Origin: Chengkuizengella sp. SCS-71B
GTDB taxonomy: Bacteria > Bacillota > Bacilli > Paenibacillales > KCTC-33759
Direction of reading: 5' to 3'
Assembly: GCF_040100845.1 (NCBI RefSeq)
Contig: NZ_JAZHSH010000002.1
Location: 1 to 42,010, forward strand
DNA: 42,010 nucleotides
In this document: piece after piece, positions 18,484 through 27,044 of the stretch
Layout of the letters: each line of letters begins with the position of its first letter
How positions within the stretch are numbered: position 1 is the stretch's first letter
Position numbers and translations under genes: made by a program
Notes under the pieces: model-generated
What the model was told of the DNA's origin: nothing
What the model saw: only the letters and a program-made list of their open reading frames with translations
Database searches by the model: none

Positions 18484-19419
18484 CTAATCAATATCTTCTT
18501 CATCAGCTATTGTTTCAGTTAATTTATTCGTAAATTGCATTGCTGCATTATATCCCATTCGTTTCAAACGATAATTCATTGCTGCAACTTCAAGGATAAC
18601 AGCAAGGTTACGTCCCGGTCTAACTGGAATTGTAACAAGAGGAACTTTGGTATCAATAATTTGAGTTGTTTCTTCATCCAAACCTAAACGATCATATTGT
18701 TTTTCTTGATTCCATGTTTCCAATTTCACAACAAGTGTTATTTTTTTAATATTTCGAATGGCTCCAGCACCAAATAAGGTCATTACATTAATAATACCTA
18801 CACCACGAATTTCCAACAGATGTTTAATTAGATCAGGAGCACTACCGTATAGATCATTGTCAGCAGTCTGTCTTATTTCAACCGCATCATCCGCAATTAA
18901 ACGATGTCCTCGTTTAACTAATTCTAATGCAGTCTCACTTTTTCCAATTCCACTATGTCCCGTTATTAACATCCCTACTCCATTAACATCTACTAATACA
19001 CCGTGAATCGTTGTTGTAGGAGCCAATTTATTTTCTAAAAATCCTGTAATTCTGCTAATCAAAATCGTAGTTGAATAGGAACTTCTAATAACTGGAATAT
19101 TTTTTTCTGATGCAATCATCTCTAATTCTACCGGTGCTTCCAATTTACGCGTAATAAAAATACAAGGAGTTTCATCGTGGCAAATTTCTTGCATTCGTCG
19201 AGTTTTTTCTTCTTTACTAAGAGTTTTAAAATATGTCAATTCTGTCATTCCTAAAATCTGAACGCGTTCTTTAGGATAATATTCATAAAACCCTGCCATC
19301 ACCAGCCCTGGGCGCGATATATCTGCGACCGTTATGTATCGATCTAACCCGTCTTGCCCACATACAACTTCCAAGTCTAATTTCTTTACTAATTCTTTTA
19401 CTTTTACTTTTTTGGGCAT
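18484..19419 (-). CDS. hprK: HPr kinase/phosphorylase
   Basis: 311 residues. It phosphorylates Ser46 of HPr and Crh in response to glycolytic intermediates and reverses the reaction at high phosphate. The P-loop at 154-161 reads GHSGIGKS, where most relatives have GDSGxGKS. The HprK signature [20 protein letters not shown] and the C-terminal [23 protein letters not shown] are intact. Its partner in this window is the Crh-like protein at 1.1-1.3 kb. ppaX, which often accompanies hprK, is not here. Confidence 0.96.
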   Translation of the reverse strand: MPKKVKVKELVKKLDLEVVCGQDGLDRYITVADISRPGLVMAGFYEYYPKERVQILGMTELTYFKTLSKEEKTRRMQEICHDETPCIFITRKLEAPVELEMIASEKNIPVIRSSYSTTILISRITGFLENKLAPTTTIHGVLVDVNGVGMLITGHSGIGKSETALELVKRGHRLIADDAVEIRQTADNDLYGSAPDLIKHLLEIRGVGIINVMTLFGAGAIRNIKKITLVVKLETWNQEKQYDRLGLDEETTQIIDTKVPLVTIPVRPGRNLAVILEVAAMNYRLKRMGYNAAMQFTNKLTETIADEEDID

Positions 19420-19522
19420 ATGATTATGTTCTCCTTTTAGACACCCATAAATTTATATTTTCATCGTAATGGAAATGATCTAAAAAAACAAGATATTAAC
19501 TACTAATTCACCATCTCTATAC

Positions 19523-19547
19523 AAAAAAAACTCGCAGATTGGCGAGC
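19523..19547 (-). terminator. Strong terminator upstream of hprK
   Basis: Minus strand GCTCGC, CAATCT loop, GCGAG and then eight T. It follows a weaker hairpin (19567-19592) beyond the sugar-ABC ATPase gene, so it ends that transcript before hprK. Confidence 0.75.
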
Positions 19548-19566
19548 ATCTAAGGGAAAAACAGAG

Positions 19567-19592
19567 AAAGGCCAGCAATATAGCTGACCTTT
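19567..19592 (-). terminator. First hairpin after the msmX-like gene
   Basis: AAAGGCCAGC and GCTGACCTTT form a 10-bp stem with one mismatch and a 6-base loop. The minus-strand tail is TTTCTCTGTTTTT. It is probably a partial terminator backed up by the hairpin at 19523-19547. Confidence 0.5.
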
Positions 19593-19611
19593 AACAAATT
19601 ATGAATTAAAT

Positions 19612-20733
19612 TTAATTTTCAAAAACATTTAATTCAGTATCTCTATCAAAAATATGAATTTTGTTCATATCAAAAGCAAGTTGAATGTTTGAACCTTCTT
19701 TAATATTAGCACGACCATCCACACGAGCGGTAAGCATCTTATTGCCAATCCCAGAAAGGTATAGGTTCATTTCATGTCCTAAATTTTCAGCGACATCAAT
19801 GTGTGCATTAACAATGCTGTTCGGAGATGCTTCTAAGAAAACAGGTTCTTGATGAATATCTTCTGGACGTACACCTAATATAATATCCTTTAATAAGTAT
19901 CCTTTTTCACGAAGAATTTTTGCTTTTCCTTCTGGAATTACAATGTCCACACCTTCAGCTGTAAAGTGTATATCTTTCCCTTTTTCATCCAATTTACCTT
20001 CAATAAAGTTCATAGATGGAGAGCCGATAAACCCAGCTACAAACATATTTATAGGATGATGATATACTTGTGTAGGGGAGTCTACTTGTTGAACTATACC
20101 ATCCTTCATAATAACGATGCGAGTTCCCATTGTCATTGCTTCAGTTTGGTCATGTGTTACATAGATAAACGTTGTTTCTAAACGTTTATGCAATTTTCCG
20201 ATTTCAGTACGCATTTGTACACGAAGTTTAGCATCAAGGTTAGATAAAGGCTCATCCATTAAGAAAACTTGTGGTTCACGGACAATAGCACGACCTAAGG
20301 CAACACGTTGGCGTTGTCCTCCTGATAGCGCTTTTGGTTTACGTTCTAATAAATGCTCAATGTCTAAAATTTTTGCAGCTTCACGAACACGCTCTTCTAT
20401 TTCTGTTTTTTTCATTTTACGTAGTTTCAAACCAAATGCCATATTTTGATAAACCGTCATATGCGGATACAACGCATAGGATTGGAATACCATTGCAATA
20501 TCGCGATCTTTTGGCGCAACATCATTAACCAAACGATCTCCAATATACAATTCCCCTTTAGATATTTCTTCTAAACCGGCTATCATTCTAAGCGTAGTAG
20601 ATTTTCCGCAACCAGAAGGACCTACAAGTACCAAAAATTCTTTATCTGCAATTTCTAAATTAAAATCAGATACAGATGGAGTTTCAGAATTTGGATATAT
20701 TTTATAAACGTTTTTTAGACTTAGACCTGCCAT
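19612..20733 (-). CDS. ugpC: Sugar ABC transporter ATP-binding protein, MsmX/UgpC type
   Basis: 373 residues from the ATG at 20733, which has AAGGAGGAA upstream; the open frame extends upstream without support. Walker [10 protein letters not shown] at 38-46, signature [14 protein letters not shown], Walker [17 protein letters not shown], and a C-terminal OB/TOBE domain. In B. subtilis MsmX is a shared ATPase for several disaccharide and oligosaccharide importers; the lack of adjacent permeases and binding protein here fits that multitask role. A CdaR/PucR-like regulator gene lies directly upstream. Confidence 0.9.
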   Translation of the reverse strand: MAGLSLKNVYKIYPNSETPSVSDFNLEIADKEFLVLVGPSGCGKSTTLRMIAGLEEISKGELYIGDRLVNDVAPKDRDIAMVFQSYALYPHMTVYQNMAFGLKLRKMKKTEIEERVREAAKILDIEHLLERKPKALSGGQRQRVALGRAIVREPQVFLMDEPLSNLDAKLRVQMRTEIGKLHKRLETTFIYVTHDQTEAMTMGTRIVIMKDGIVQQVDSPTQVYHHPINMFVAGFIGSPSMNFIEGKLDEKGKDIHFTAEGVDIVIPEGKAKILREKGYLLKDIILGVRPEDIHQEPVFLEASPNSIVNAHIDVAENLGHEMNLYLSGIGNKMLTARVDGRANIKEGSNIQLAFDMNKIHIFDRDTELNVFEN

Positions 20734-20819
20734 GTTAAAATTCCTCCTTGCCAATGATTTATATCCATAATTGTATCTTAGCAAGATAAAAAAACCTATG
20801 TGCAAGTTGTACAAAATAA

Positions 20820-21890
20820 CTAATGTTGTTTTGTTAATTTATACAATAATAAAGATACCTTTACTAATACCGCCTGATTAAAAACTCTTACATCTAGTCC
20901 AGTTTCTTGTTTAAACTTATCTAAACGGTAAATTAATGTATTGCGATGGATATACAATTTTTTTGCTGTTTCACTCACATTACAACTTGTATTAAAAAAT
21001 TGCTCTAAGGTCGTTTTCATTTCTACATCCAAAACAAAATCAACTTGTTTAAATACACGTTCAATAAAAAGTCTTCTCTCTTCATCTGACAATATATCCA
21101 ATAATGATTCTAAATATAAATTCCATGGGGAGTGTATGTACTCATTTTGGCAATAATTTCGACCTAACTCCATAATTTCTCTTAATTGTTTAATGATAAG
21201 AATCACTGATTCACTCGGTACTATAGGATAATGTATCGCGATGTGACATTTACCAACCCACTCACTCAACAGCATCTCATATAAACTAGAACTAAAAAAT
21301 TGTAAAGACTCCTCCATTTCATGTTCTATATCCTTACCTTGCTCCTCTATTTCCTCTTCTAATAAATCTAGAGAGCATAATAATAAATATTCTTTATTGG
21401 AAAGAGGAACAAATACAATTTGAGAATTATAAAAAGACTGCAATAAACTAAACAATTCTTCATCTGTTCCTATATTTTGGTCTGATACATGTGTTTGTAT
21501 CAAGATTGGTATATTATTTTTTAATAGTTGAGGAGTTTGTAGTAATGATTCAGGAAGCTTCTCATCCAAATCATACTGAAGTTGATTTAAAATCCACGTA
21601 CGAAGAGAAATCGGCTTTTCATTCCCACTTGCAGATTCAGTTTGATTCTGATTCATTCGACATGTATTTAAAGTCATTTCTATTAAACTTTTCTCAGAAG
21701 ACGTTAGTAAAGTTTGGTTCACAGAAAGGGCATAATAATAACTACCTTCAGAGTATAAGTAAAAGTAAATTTGATCGTTCTTCTCTATGGTATTACCATC
21801 AAAAAACCACTCATTTTTCTGTAATACTTCCCATTTAAATTGTAAATTTAAAATTTGCTCTAGTTTAGTTTTTATTTTATCCCAATTCAT
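20820..21890 (-). CDS. PucR/CdaR-like transcriptional regulator
   Basis: 356 residues. The C-terminal 60 residues match the HTH_30 domain of PucR/CdaR regulators ([20 protein letters not shown] then [20 protein letters not shown]). The N-terminal 280 residues have no motif I recognise and presumably sense a ligand or partner. AAGGAG precedes the ATG. It lies 86 bases upstream of the sugar-ABC ATPase in the same direction and may regulate it; this is inference from position only. Confidence 0.8.
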   Translation of the reverse strand: MNWDKIKTKLEQILNLQFKWEVLQKNEWFFDGNTIEKNDQIYFYLYSEGSYYYALSVNQTLLTSSEKSLIEMTLNTCRMNQNQTESASGNEKPISLRTWILNQLQYDLDEKLPESLLQTPQLLKNNIPILIQTHVSDQNIGTDEELFSLLQSFYNSQIVFVPLSNKEYLLLCSLDLLEEEIEEQGKDIEHEMEESLQFFSSSLYEMLLSEWVGKCHIAIHYPIVPSESVILIIKQLREIMELGRNYCQNEYIHSPWNLYLESLLDILSDEERRLFIERVFKQVDFVLDVEMKTTLEQFFNTSCNVSETAKKLYIHRNTLIYRLDKFKQETGLDVRVFNQAVLVKVSLLLYKLTKQH

Positions 21891-22092
21891 AACATGGACT
21901 CCTTAACATTGTATACACTAATCTTAATGTATAAAATTACTCCTATCAAACATACTTTCAATCATTTTATTATACCGCCCAGAATGTAGATATACCAACC
22001 TGTATAGATTTTCAAAGCTAAATTCAATCACTGCTTATAACTAATTAAAGATTTATTTAAAAACAACTATTTAAATAAATTAACATTTTAGA

Positions 22093-22121
22093 TTGCTTAA
22101 CATTTATAAATGTTTTATACT
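22093..22121 (+). promoter_or_regulatory. marR promoter with embedded palindromic operator
   Basis: TTGCTT (22093-22098), a 17-base spacer and TATACT (22116-22121). The spacer contains the 16-bp perfect palindrome AACATTTATAAATGTT at 22099-22114, ideally placed for repression by the MarR protein that follows. Confidence 0.65.
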
Positions 22122-22151
22122 GTAAATAATCAAATGATAAAGGTGAAATTT

Positions 22152-22613
22152 ATGGAAGACATTACAGCTTTTTATTACAAAAAAATAAAAGCCTCTTCAG
22201 ACGCTCTAAACTCTATACTTTTAGATGAATATCACAAATTTGTGGATAAAGAAGTGCTTAATATAACCCCGAAACAAAGCATCTTGTTAGATTATCTAAA
22301 CAAAAAATCTTTGACAAATAGTGAGATTGCTAAACATTTCTCCATTACACCTAGTGCAGCAACACAACTGATCAACAAATTAGAAAAAAAAGGCTATGTA
22401 AAAAGAGAAATTAATGTAAATAATCGCAGAGAAATTATTGTTCATCTTGATGAAAAAGGAATTGAATATCATAATTTGATGTCAAAATTTGAATTACATC
22501 TCATTCAAAAATATTATTCTAAATTAAATAAAAAGGATTTAGAAAATTTAGTTGATTTACAGGAAAAAATATATAAAATAGTTACTAAAATTCAAAAAGA
22601 AGAGGAAAACTAA
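22152..22613 (+). CDS. MarR-family transcriptional regulator
   Basis: 153 residues from the ATG at 22152, chosen for AAAGGTGA upstream and family length; an open frame reaches 22110. The winged helix is visible: TPKQSILLDYLNKKSLTNSE, IAKHFSITPSAATQLINKLE, KKGYVKREINVNNRREIIVHL. It is probably a ligand-responsive repressor of itself and of the MFS exporter downstream. Three palindromic or paired motifs lie in its promoter and in the intergenic region before the exporter. Confidence 0.9.
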   Translation: MEDITAFYYKKIKASSDALNSILLDEYHKFVDKEVLNITPKQSILLDYLNKKSLTNSEIAKHFSITPSAATQLINKLEKKGYVKREINVNNRREIIVHLDEKGIEYHNLMSKFELHLIQKYYSKLNKKDLENLVDLQEKIYKIVTKIQKEEEN

Positions 22614-22625
22614 TTTTTTTCACTA

Positions 22626-22664
22626 ATAGTTAAGTTTGATTAATTATAAATATATCTTAACTAT
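22626..22664 (+). promoter_or_regulatory. Paired ATAGTTAAG half-sites upstream of the MFS gene
   Basis: ATAGTTAAG (22626-22634) and its exact inverse CTTAACTAT (22656-22664), 21 bases apart. The same half-site recurs at 22721-22729, so it looks like an operator element. Confidence 0.45.
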
Positions 22665-22720
22665 ATAAAGATTAGCATATTTATAAAGGTAAATATAGAT
22701 ATGCAGCGTTATATCGATCA

Positions 22721-22740
22721 ATAGTTAAGTTAACTTAACT
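22721..22740 (+). promoter_or_regulatory. 18-bp palindromic operator before the MFS gene
   Basis: AGTTAAGTTAACTTAACT at 22723-22740 is a perfect palindrome containing the ATAGTTAAG half-site seen 95 bases upstream. It lies 55 bases before the MFS start codon, suiting MarR-type control. Confidence 0.5.
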
Positions 22741-22794
22741 TTACATGCATCTAAATCATTGATAAAAAAATTTAAAATTGAGGAGGTTTTAGTA

Positions 22795-24006
22795 TTGGTT
22801 TTATTAAAAAACAGAGTTTTTCAAGTTATTGTTTTAACTGATTTGATCCAACAAACTGCCATCTGGATTCGAAACATTGCCTTGTTATTTTTTGTAATGG
22901 ATTTAACTAATAATAATCCGATTTACGTCTCACTTTTAACGGTTATCGAATACGCACCTATATTTATTTTTTCTTTTATAGGAGGTACTTTAGCAGATCG
23001 ATGGGATCCTAAAAAGACAATGATATATGGTGATTTTGCCAGCGCGTTATCTATCATTATTATTATCTTTTTTGTGACAAACGGAAATTGGCAAGTCATT
23101 TTTTTGGCTACACTTATATCTAGTATTGTAAGTCAGGTTTCTCAGCCCTCATCTTCCATTATGTTTAAAAGACATATTCCTGAAGAAATGATCGCACCAG
23201 CCATTGGAATCATTCAAAGTTTGCAATCCTTATTTCTCATCATTGGACCCATCATTGGAACATTAATCTACAGTTGGTTAGGCATTACCGCTTCATTAGT
23301 AAGCATTGCGATCGCATTTTTCATTTCCTCTATCATATTATTGTTCCTGCCTAAAGTAAAAAAAGAGAAGGAAAATATCTCATCTAAATTTATAAAAGAA
23401 ATGCAAGAAGGCATTCAATACGTGAAAAACTCTAAAAACTTAAAAATCATTGCAATCACATTTGTATTCATCGGGTTAGGGGCAGGAATTGTTCAACCAC
23501 TTGATGTTTTTATTGTCATTGATCGTTTAGGTCTAGAAAAAGAAAATATTCAATGGCTTTATATGTTAGCAGGAATAGGAATGTTTATTGGAAGTATTGT
23601 CGCTTCTATTCTAAGCAACAAACTAAATATGAAAAAAGTTATTGTTGGAGGTTTATGTTTCTTATCCCTCTCGCTTATTGTAGAAGTTTTATCTGTTTGG
23701 TTCGTGTTAACAGCAACAATGAATTTTATCACAGGATTCATATTAGCCATGTGGCAAACTATGTTAGGAATGCTCATTATTAAAATGATAGATGAAAAAT
23801 TTGTTGGAAGAACAAACGGAATTTTGACTCCATTGTTTATCGGAGGAATATTGCTCGGGTCAGCTGTTGCAGGACCATTAGTGACTTTCACATCACTTAT
23901 AACTACTTATATAATCTCTGCAATCATCATTTTCGTTGGTGCAATCATCAGTACGGACCTTGAATTAAAAAACACTCAAAAAAAGTTAAAAAATAATACT
24001 GAATAG
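22795..24006 (+). CDS. MFS transporter, probable drug or metabolite exporter
   Basis: 403 residues from the TTG at 22795, placed eight bases after GAGGAGG; an earlier in-frame TTG at 22759 has no ribosome site and would put that site inside the gene. About twelve hydrophobic segments are visible. The loop after helix 2 carries GGTLADRWDPKKTM, a form of the MFS motif A, and the sequence resembles the MFS_3 group (EntS, Mef-type efflux). Pairing with a MarR regulator suggests inducible efflux. Substrate unknown. The hairpin at 24068 ends the transcript. Confidence 0.88.
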   Translation: MVLLKNRVFQVIVLTDLIQQTAIWIRNIALLFFVMDLTNNNPIYVSLLTVIEYAPIFIFSFIGGTLADRWDPKKTMIYGDFASALSIIIIIFFVTNGNWQVIFLATLISSIVSQVSQPSSSIMFKRHIPEEMIAPAIGIIQSLQSLFLIIGPIIGTLIYSWLGITASLVSIAIAFFISSIILLFLPKVKKEKENISSKFIKEMQEGIQYVKNSKNLKIIAITFVFIGLGAGIVQPLDVFIVIDRLGLEKENIQWLYMLAGIGMFIGSIVASILSNKLNMKKVIVGGLCFLSLSLIVEVLSVWFVLTATMNFITGFILAMWQTMLGMLIIKMIDEKFVGRTNGILTPLFIGGILLGSAVAGPLVTFTSLITTYIISAIIIFVGAIISTDLELKNTQKKLKNNTE

Positions 24007-24067
24007 AAGACAAGACACAATTGGATAAAATAAGCTTCTTGTTGTATTTGTTAATTCATTAAAATAT

Positions 24068-24101
24068 AAAAAGACTTTCAGATAGAAATGAAAGTCTTTT
24101 T
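24068..24101 (+). terminator. marR-MFS terminator
   Basis: AAAAAGACTTTC and GAAAGTCTTTTT form a 12-bp stem with a 10-base loop and a run of T after it. The A-rich left side lets it also serve the minus-strand DUF378 gene that stops at 24125. Confidence 0.9.
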
Positions 24102-24124
24102 TTTGATACTAATTCTGAATTGAA

Positions 24125-24334
24125 TTACTCATTTCTTGCATATGTTACATTGTTAAAAAAGCTAAAGGAATAAACGGCTGCAATTCCTACAATGACATAT
24201 ATTGTACGGGAAAGGCCTGAATCCATCCCACCAAAGAGCCCTCCTACTAAATCCCATTGAAAAAGCCCAAATAACAACCAATTTAATCCACCTATGATAA
24301 CTAAAAGTAACGCGATCACGTTTAGTGTTTTCAT
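24125..24334 (-). CDS. DUF378 small membrane protein (copy 2)
   Basis: 69 residues from the ATG at 24334, preceded by AGGAGGTAC. It has two hydrophobic segments with the DUF378 signature NVIALLLVIIGGLNWLL..F.WDLV..LFGGMDS..SR and a second helix YVIVGIAAVYSFSFF. Function unknown. Nearly identical in plan to its upstream neighbour at 24468-24668, a tandem duplication, but the two are separated by a terminator and so are transcribed separately. A GGGTAC preceded 14 bases earlier by GTAATA might be a SigB-type promoter; this is weak. Confidence 0.85.
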   Translation of the reverse strand: MKTLNVIALLLVIIGGLNWLLFGLFQWDLVGGLFGGMDSGLSRTIYVIVGIAAVYSFSFFNNVTYARNE

Positions 24335-24414
24335 GAGAAAGTACCTCCTGACATTTCGAGAAGATTTGCATTCATTTATTATGGTACCCATAAAATGTAA
24401 TATTATTACAAGAC

Positions 24415-24445
24415 ACAAAAAGCCTGCTTAGAAAGAGCAGGCTTT
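24415..24445 (-). terminator. Terminator between the two DUF378 genes
   Basis: AAAGCCTGCT and AGCAGGCTTT (24419-24428, 24436-24445) form a 10-bp stem with a 7-base loop, followed on the minus strand by TTTTTGTG. Confidence 0.85.
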
Positions 24446-24467
24446 GGAAATGATAAATTAGTTAACC

Positions 24468-24668
24468 TTACTTCTGATTAATTTTGTTGAAAAAAGTTAG
24501 TGAATAAATCGCGGCTAATCCAATAATAATATATACAATTTTAGATAGAGTCGAATCCATTCCCCCAAACAATTCAGCGACTAGATCCCACTCAAAGATT
24601 CCAACTAATAACCAATTCAAACCACCAATAATAACAAGCAGCAGAGCAATTACATTACAAGTTTTCAT
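24468..24668 (-). CDS. DUF378 small membrane protein (copy 1)
   Basis: 66 residues from the ATG at 24668, preceded by GGGAGGGGA. The sequence (NVIALLLVIIGGLNWLLVGI, FEWDLVAELFGGMDSTLSKI) closely parallels the copy at 24125-24334; most differences are conservative, and the tails diverge (FFNKINQK against FFNNVTYARNE). Two membrane segments. No function is known for the family. Confidence 0.85.
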   Translation of the reverse strand: MKTCNVIALLLVIIGGLNWLLVGIFEWDLVAELFGGMDSTLSKIVYIIIGLAAIYSLTFFNKINQK

Positions 24669-24821
24669 AGGAAATCCCCTCCCATTCGTCCTTTTAATGA
24701 ATTTACATGAATTTACTTTCACTACCATGTATATTGGTGAATTGAACGGAATATTTCACTTTTTTAAATTAATTTCTGTATACCTAATAAATTAGATCCC
24801 AAATCACCAAATTTCCCATCA

Positions 24822-24980
24822 CTAATAATCATGTTTCCGAATGCCGTCGTCACCATCAAAAGGCATGGAAGAAAAATACTCCCTTATATAGACTTTTCTA
24901 TTCTCTCCACCATTACTTTTCCCTGCCACTAAACCTGCACCACTCACCATACCAATAATAAAAATTAATAATGTACTCAT
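24822..24980 (-). CDS. 52-residue small membrane-anchored protein downstream of bmrD
   Basis: An ORF of 52 codons below usual gene-finder cut-offs. AAGGAGAG sits seven bases before the ATG at 24980, only 25 bases beyond the bmrD stop, so it is probably the third gene of the exporter operon. The N-terminus MSTLLIFIIGMVSGAGLVAG is one short hydrophobic segment, followed by a charged tail (KSNGGENRKVYIREYFSS.. DGDDGIRKHDY). I recognise no family. It could be a small regulator of the transporter or simply a membrane peptide. The rest of the gap 24669-25005 shows nothing else. Confidence 0.5.
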   Translation of the reverse strand: MSTLLIFIIGMVSGAGLVAGKSNGGENRKVYIREYFSSMPFDGDDGIRKHDY

Positions 24981-25005
24981 TATAAATCTCTCCTTATTTT
25001 CATTT

Positions 25006-27030
25006 TTATGTTGTTAAAGCTATTTTCTTCTTCCCTTGCTGCATTTGATACATTTGATAATAATTACTTTTATTTTTCATTAGTTGTTCATGACTACCTT
25101 TTTCTAATATCCTCCCATGATCTAACACGATAATTTGATCTGCATTTCGAATTGTTGATAAACGATGTGCAATAATAAACGTCGTTCTTCCTTTCTTCAG
25201 TACGTCCAATGCTTTCTGTATAATAGCTTCTGTTTCTGTATCGATATTTGCAGTTGCTTCATCTAATATCAGAATCGCTGGATTAAATGCCAACGCCCTT
25301 GCAAAGGAAATGAGTTGACGCTGACCCGCAGATAATGTACTCCCTTTCTCAATTACTGGTTCGTCATAACCTTTTGCTAGATTTTTGATTAATTGATCTG
25401 CACCAACATCTTGTAATGCTTTTTCAACCTTGGATCGATCTATTGCTGGATCATTCAAACTCACATTGGAAGCTATGGTTCCTGTAAAAAGAAACGGTTC
25501 CTGCAATACTATGGCCATATGCTGTCTGATCAGCTGTTTTGGAAATCCAGAAATATCCTGATCATCTATTTTAATTTTCCCTTTTTGTATGTCGTAATAA
25601 CGCAATAACAAGTTAATGATTGAACTCTTACCCGAACCTGTGTGTCCTACTAGTGCAATTGTTTCTCCAGGTTTTGCTTCAAATGAGATGTTATTCAACA
25701 CATAATCTTCATCTTTATAAGCAAATGACACTTGATCAAACACGACATGACCACGATATCTTTCCATTTGACCATCAGAGAATGCTTCTCCTTTTTCATC
25801 TAATAATTGAAAAACACGTTGACTTGAGACAATGGCTTCCTCCATATGACCCAACTGATTCACTACCCCAGTAATGGGTTGAAACAAACGGTTTAAATAA
25901 TCAACGAAAGCATACAATGCTCCTACTGAAATAATCGTTCCTACTCCTAGTGAGGCACCTCCAAAGTACCAAATTATAGCTACATATGAGCCGTTTCTTA
26001 GTAGGTTAACTAAGTTATGAGATGTGAATGAGTTTAAATTCAGTAATTTGTTTTGATGTTTAAAATATTCCTCATTTAAAAATTCAAATTCCTCTGTTGT
26101 TTCCTTTTGTCTACGAAAGGCTCTAATGATAGTCATCCCTTGTATGGATTCATTAATCATTCCATTAATTTCACTCAATCTAGATTTAATAACATGGTTA
26201 TACTTAGATGCAAATTTTCGATAAACAACAATCCATATCATCAAGATTGGAATGACAATTAAAGTAATAAGAGCAAGTTTATAATCTAAAACAAAAACAA
26301 AACCGAATATTCCAATCATGTATACGGCACTTGTAAAAAAATTGGCTAATACATTGACAAACAACTCTTTAATTGACTCGGTATCATTAGTTACTCTAGA
26401 TACTATTTTTCCAGCAGGTCGATGATCAAAATACTGGACAGGCAGTTTTTGAATATGCTCAAATACATCTGACCTCATTTTCTGAACGATCTGATTTGCT
26501 GATTTTTGCAGGAAAAACGTCTGACCATAATGAAATAAAGCCGAAATCAAAATTAATACCAAATAAATACCACTTAATTGAATTAAACTTTTTGTTTCTG
26601 GTTTATAAAACTGAAACAGTTGTGCCGCTGTCAATTTTTCTGCAGGATAAGTTGCTATTTCCTTACCCTTTGTTATCGTTAAAGTATTGTTTTCAACACT
26701 TCTCTTCCCATCAAATAAAACGGGTTCATCTATAAAATAATAATCTCTTTCCACTTGAAGCACTCGAATTTCTGAACCTTTTTCCTCGATTCCTTCAAAA
26801 TGATCACTACGTTTGTACCATTGACCTTCATATTGAACAGAATATTCATCTTTGCCTGAAGTTTCATACCACTTATATTCAATTCCTAGAATGTGTTTAT
26901 CAATCATCTGCTTCGCAATTAAAGGACCTGACAATTCAGCCACTACTGCTACAGATAACATTAACAAAGCCAATATAATCGTCTTTTTAAACTTCATTGC
27001 ATAAGCAAACAATCTTTTTCCAGTACTCAT
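25006..27030 (-). CDS. bmrD: Heterodimeric multidrug ABC exporter, BmrD/YheH-like subunit
   Basis: 674 residues, matching BmrD (YheH, about 673). After TM1 there is a long hydrophilic insertion (about residues 48-150, rich in W/Y and charged residues), the BmrD-specific extra domain. Then come five more TM helices and a nucleotide-binding domain with Walker A GHTGSGKSS, signature LSAGQRQLIS and Walker B LILDEATANID, so its catalytic Glu is intact. Together with BmrC it exports drugs from the cytoplasm or inner leaflet. It starts 14 bases after bmrC behind AGAGGTGG. Confidence 0.93.
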   Translation of the reverse strand: MSTGKRLFAYAMKFKKTIILALLMLSVAVVAELSGPLIAKQMIDKHILGIEYKWYETSGKDEYSVQYEGQWYKRSDHFEGIEEKGSEIRVLQVERDYYFIDEPVLFDGKRSVENNTLTITKGKEIATYPAEKLTAAQLFQFYKPETKSLIQLSGIYLVLILISALFHYGQTFFLQKSANQIVQKMRSDVFEHIQKLPVQYFDHRPAGKIVSRVTNDTESIKELFVNVLANFFTSAVYMIGIFGFVFVLDYKLALITLIVIPILMIWIVVYRKFASKYNHVIKSRLSEINGMINESIQGMTIIRAFRRQKETTEEFEFLNEEYFKHQNKLLNLNSFTSHNLVNLLRNGSYVAIIWYFGGASLGVGTIISVGALYAFVDYLNRLFQPITGVVNQLGHMEEAIVSSQRVFQLLDEKGEAFSDGQMERYRGHVVFDQVSFAYKDEDYVLNNISFEAKPGETIALVGHTGSGKSSIINLLLRYYDIQKGKIKIDDQDISGFPKQLIRQHMAIVLQEPFLFTGTIASNVSLNDPAIDRSKVEKALQDVGADQLIKNLAKGYDEPVIEKGSTLSAGQRQLISFARALAFNPAILILDEATANIDTETEAIIQKALDVLKKGRTTFIIAHRLSTIRNADQIIVLDHGRILEKGSHEQLMKNKSNYYQMYQMQQGKKKIALTT

Positions 27031-27044
27031 ATTTCCACCTCTTC

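Noticed and set aside
23559-23891. 110-codon minus-strand frame inside the MFS gene
   Set aside because: Antisense shadow of hydrophobic codons in a well-supported transporter gene.
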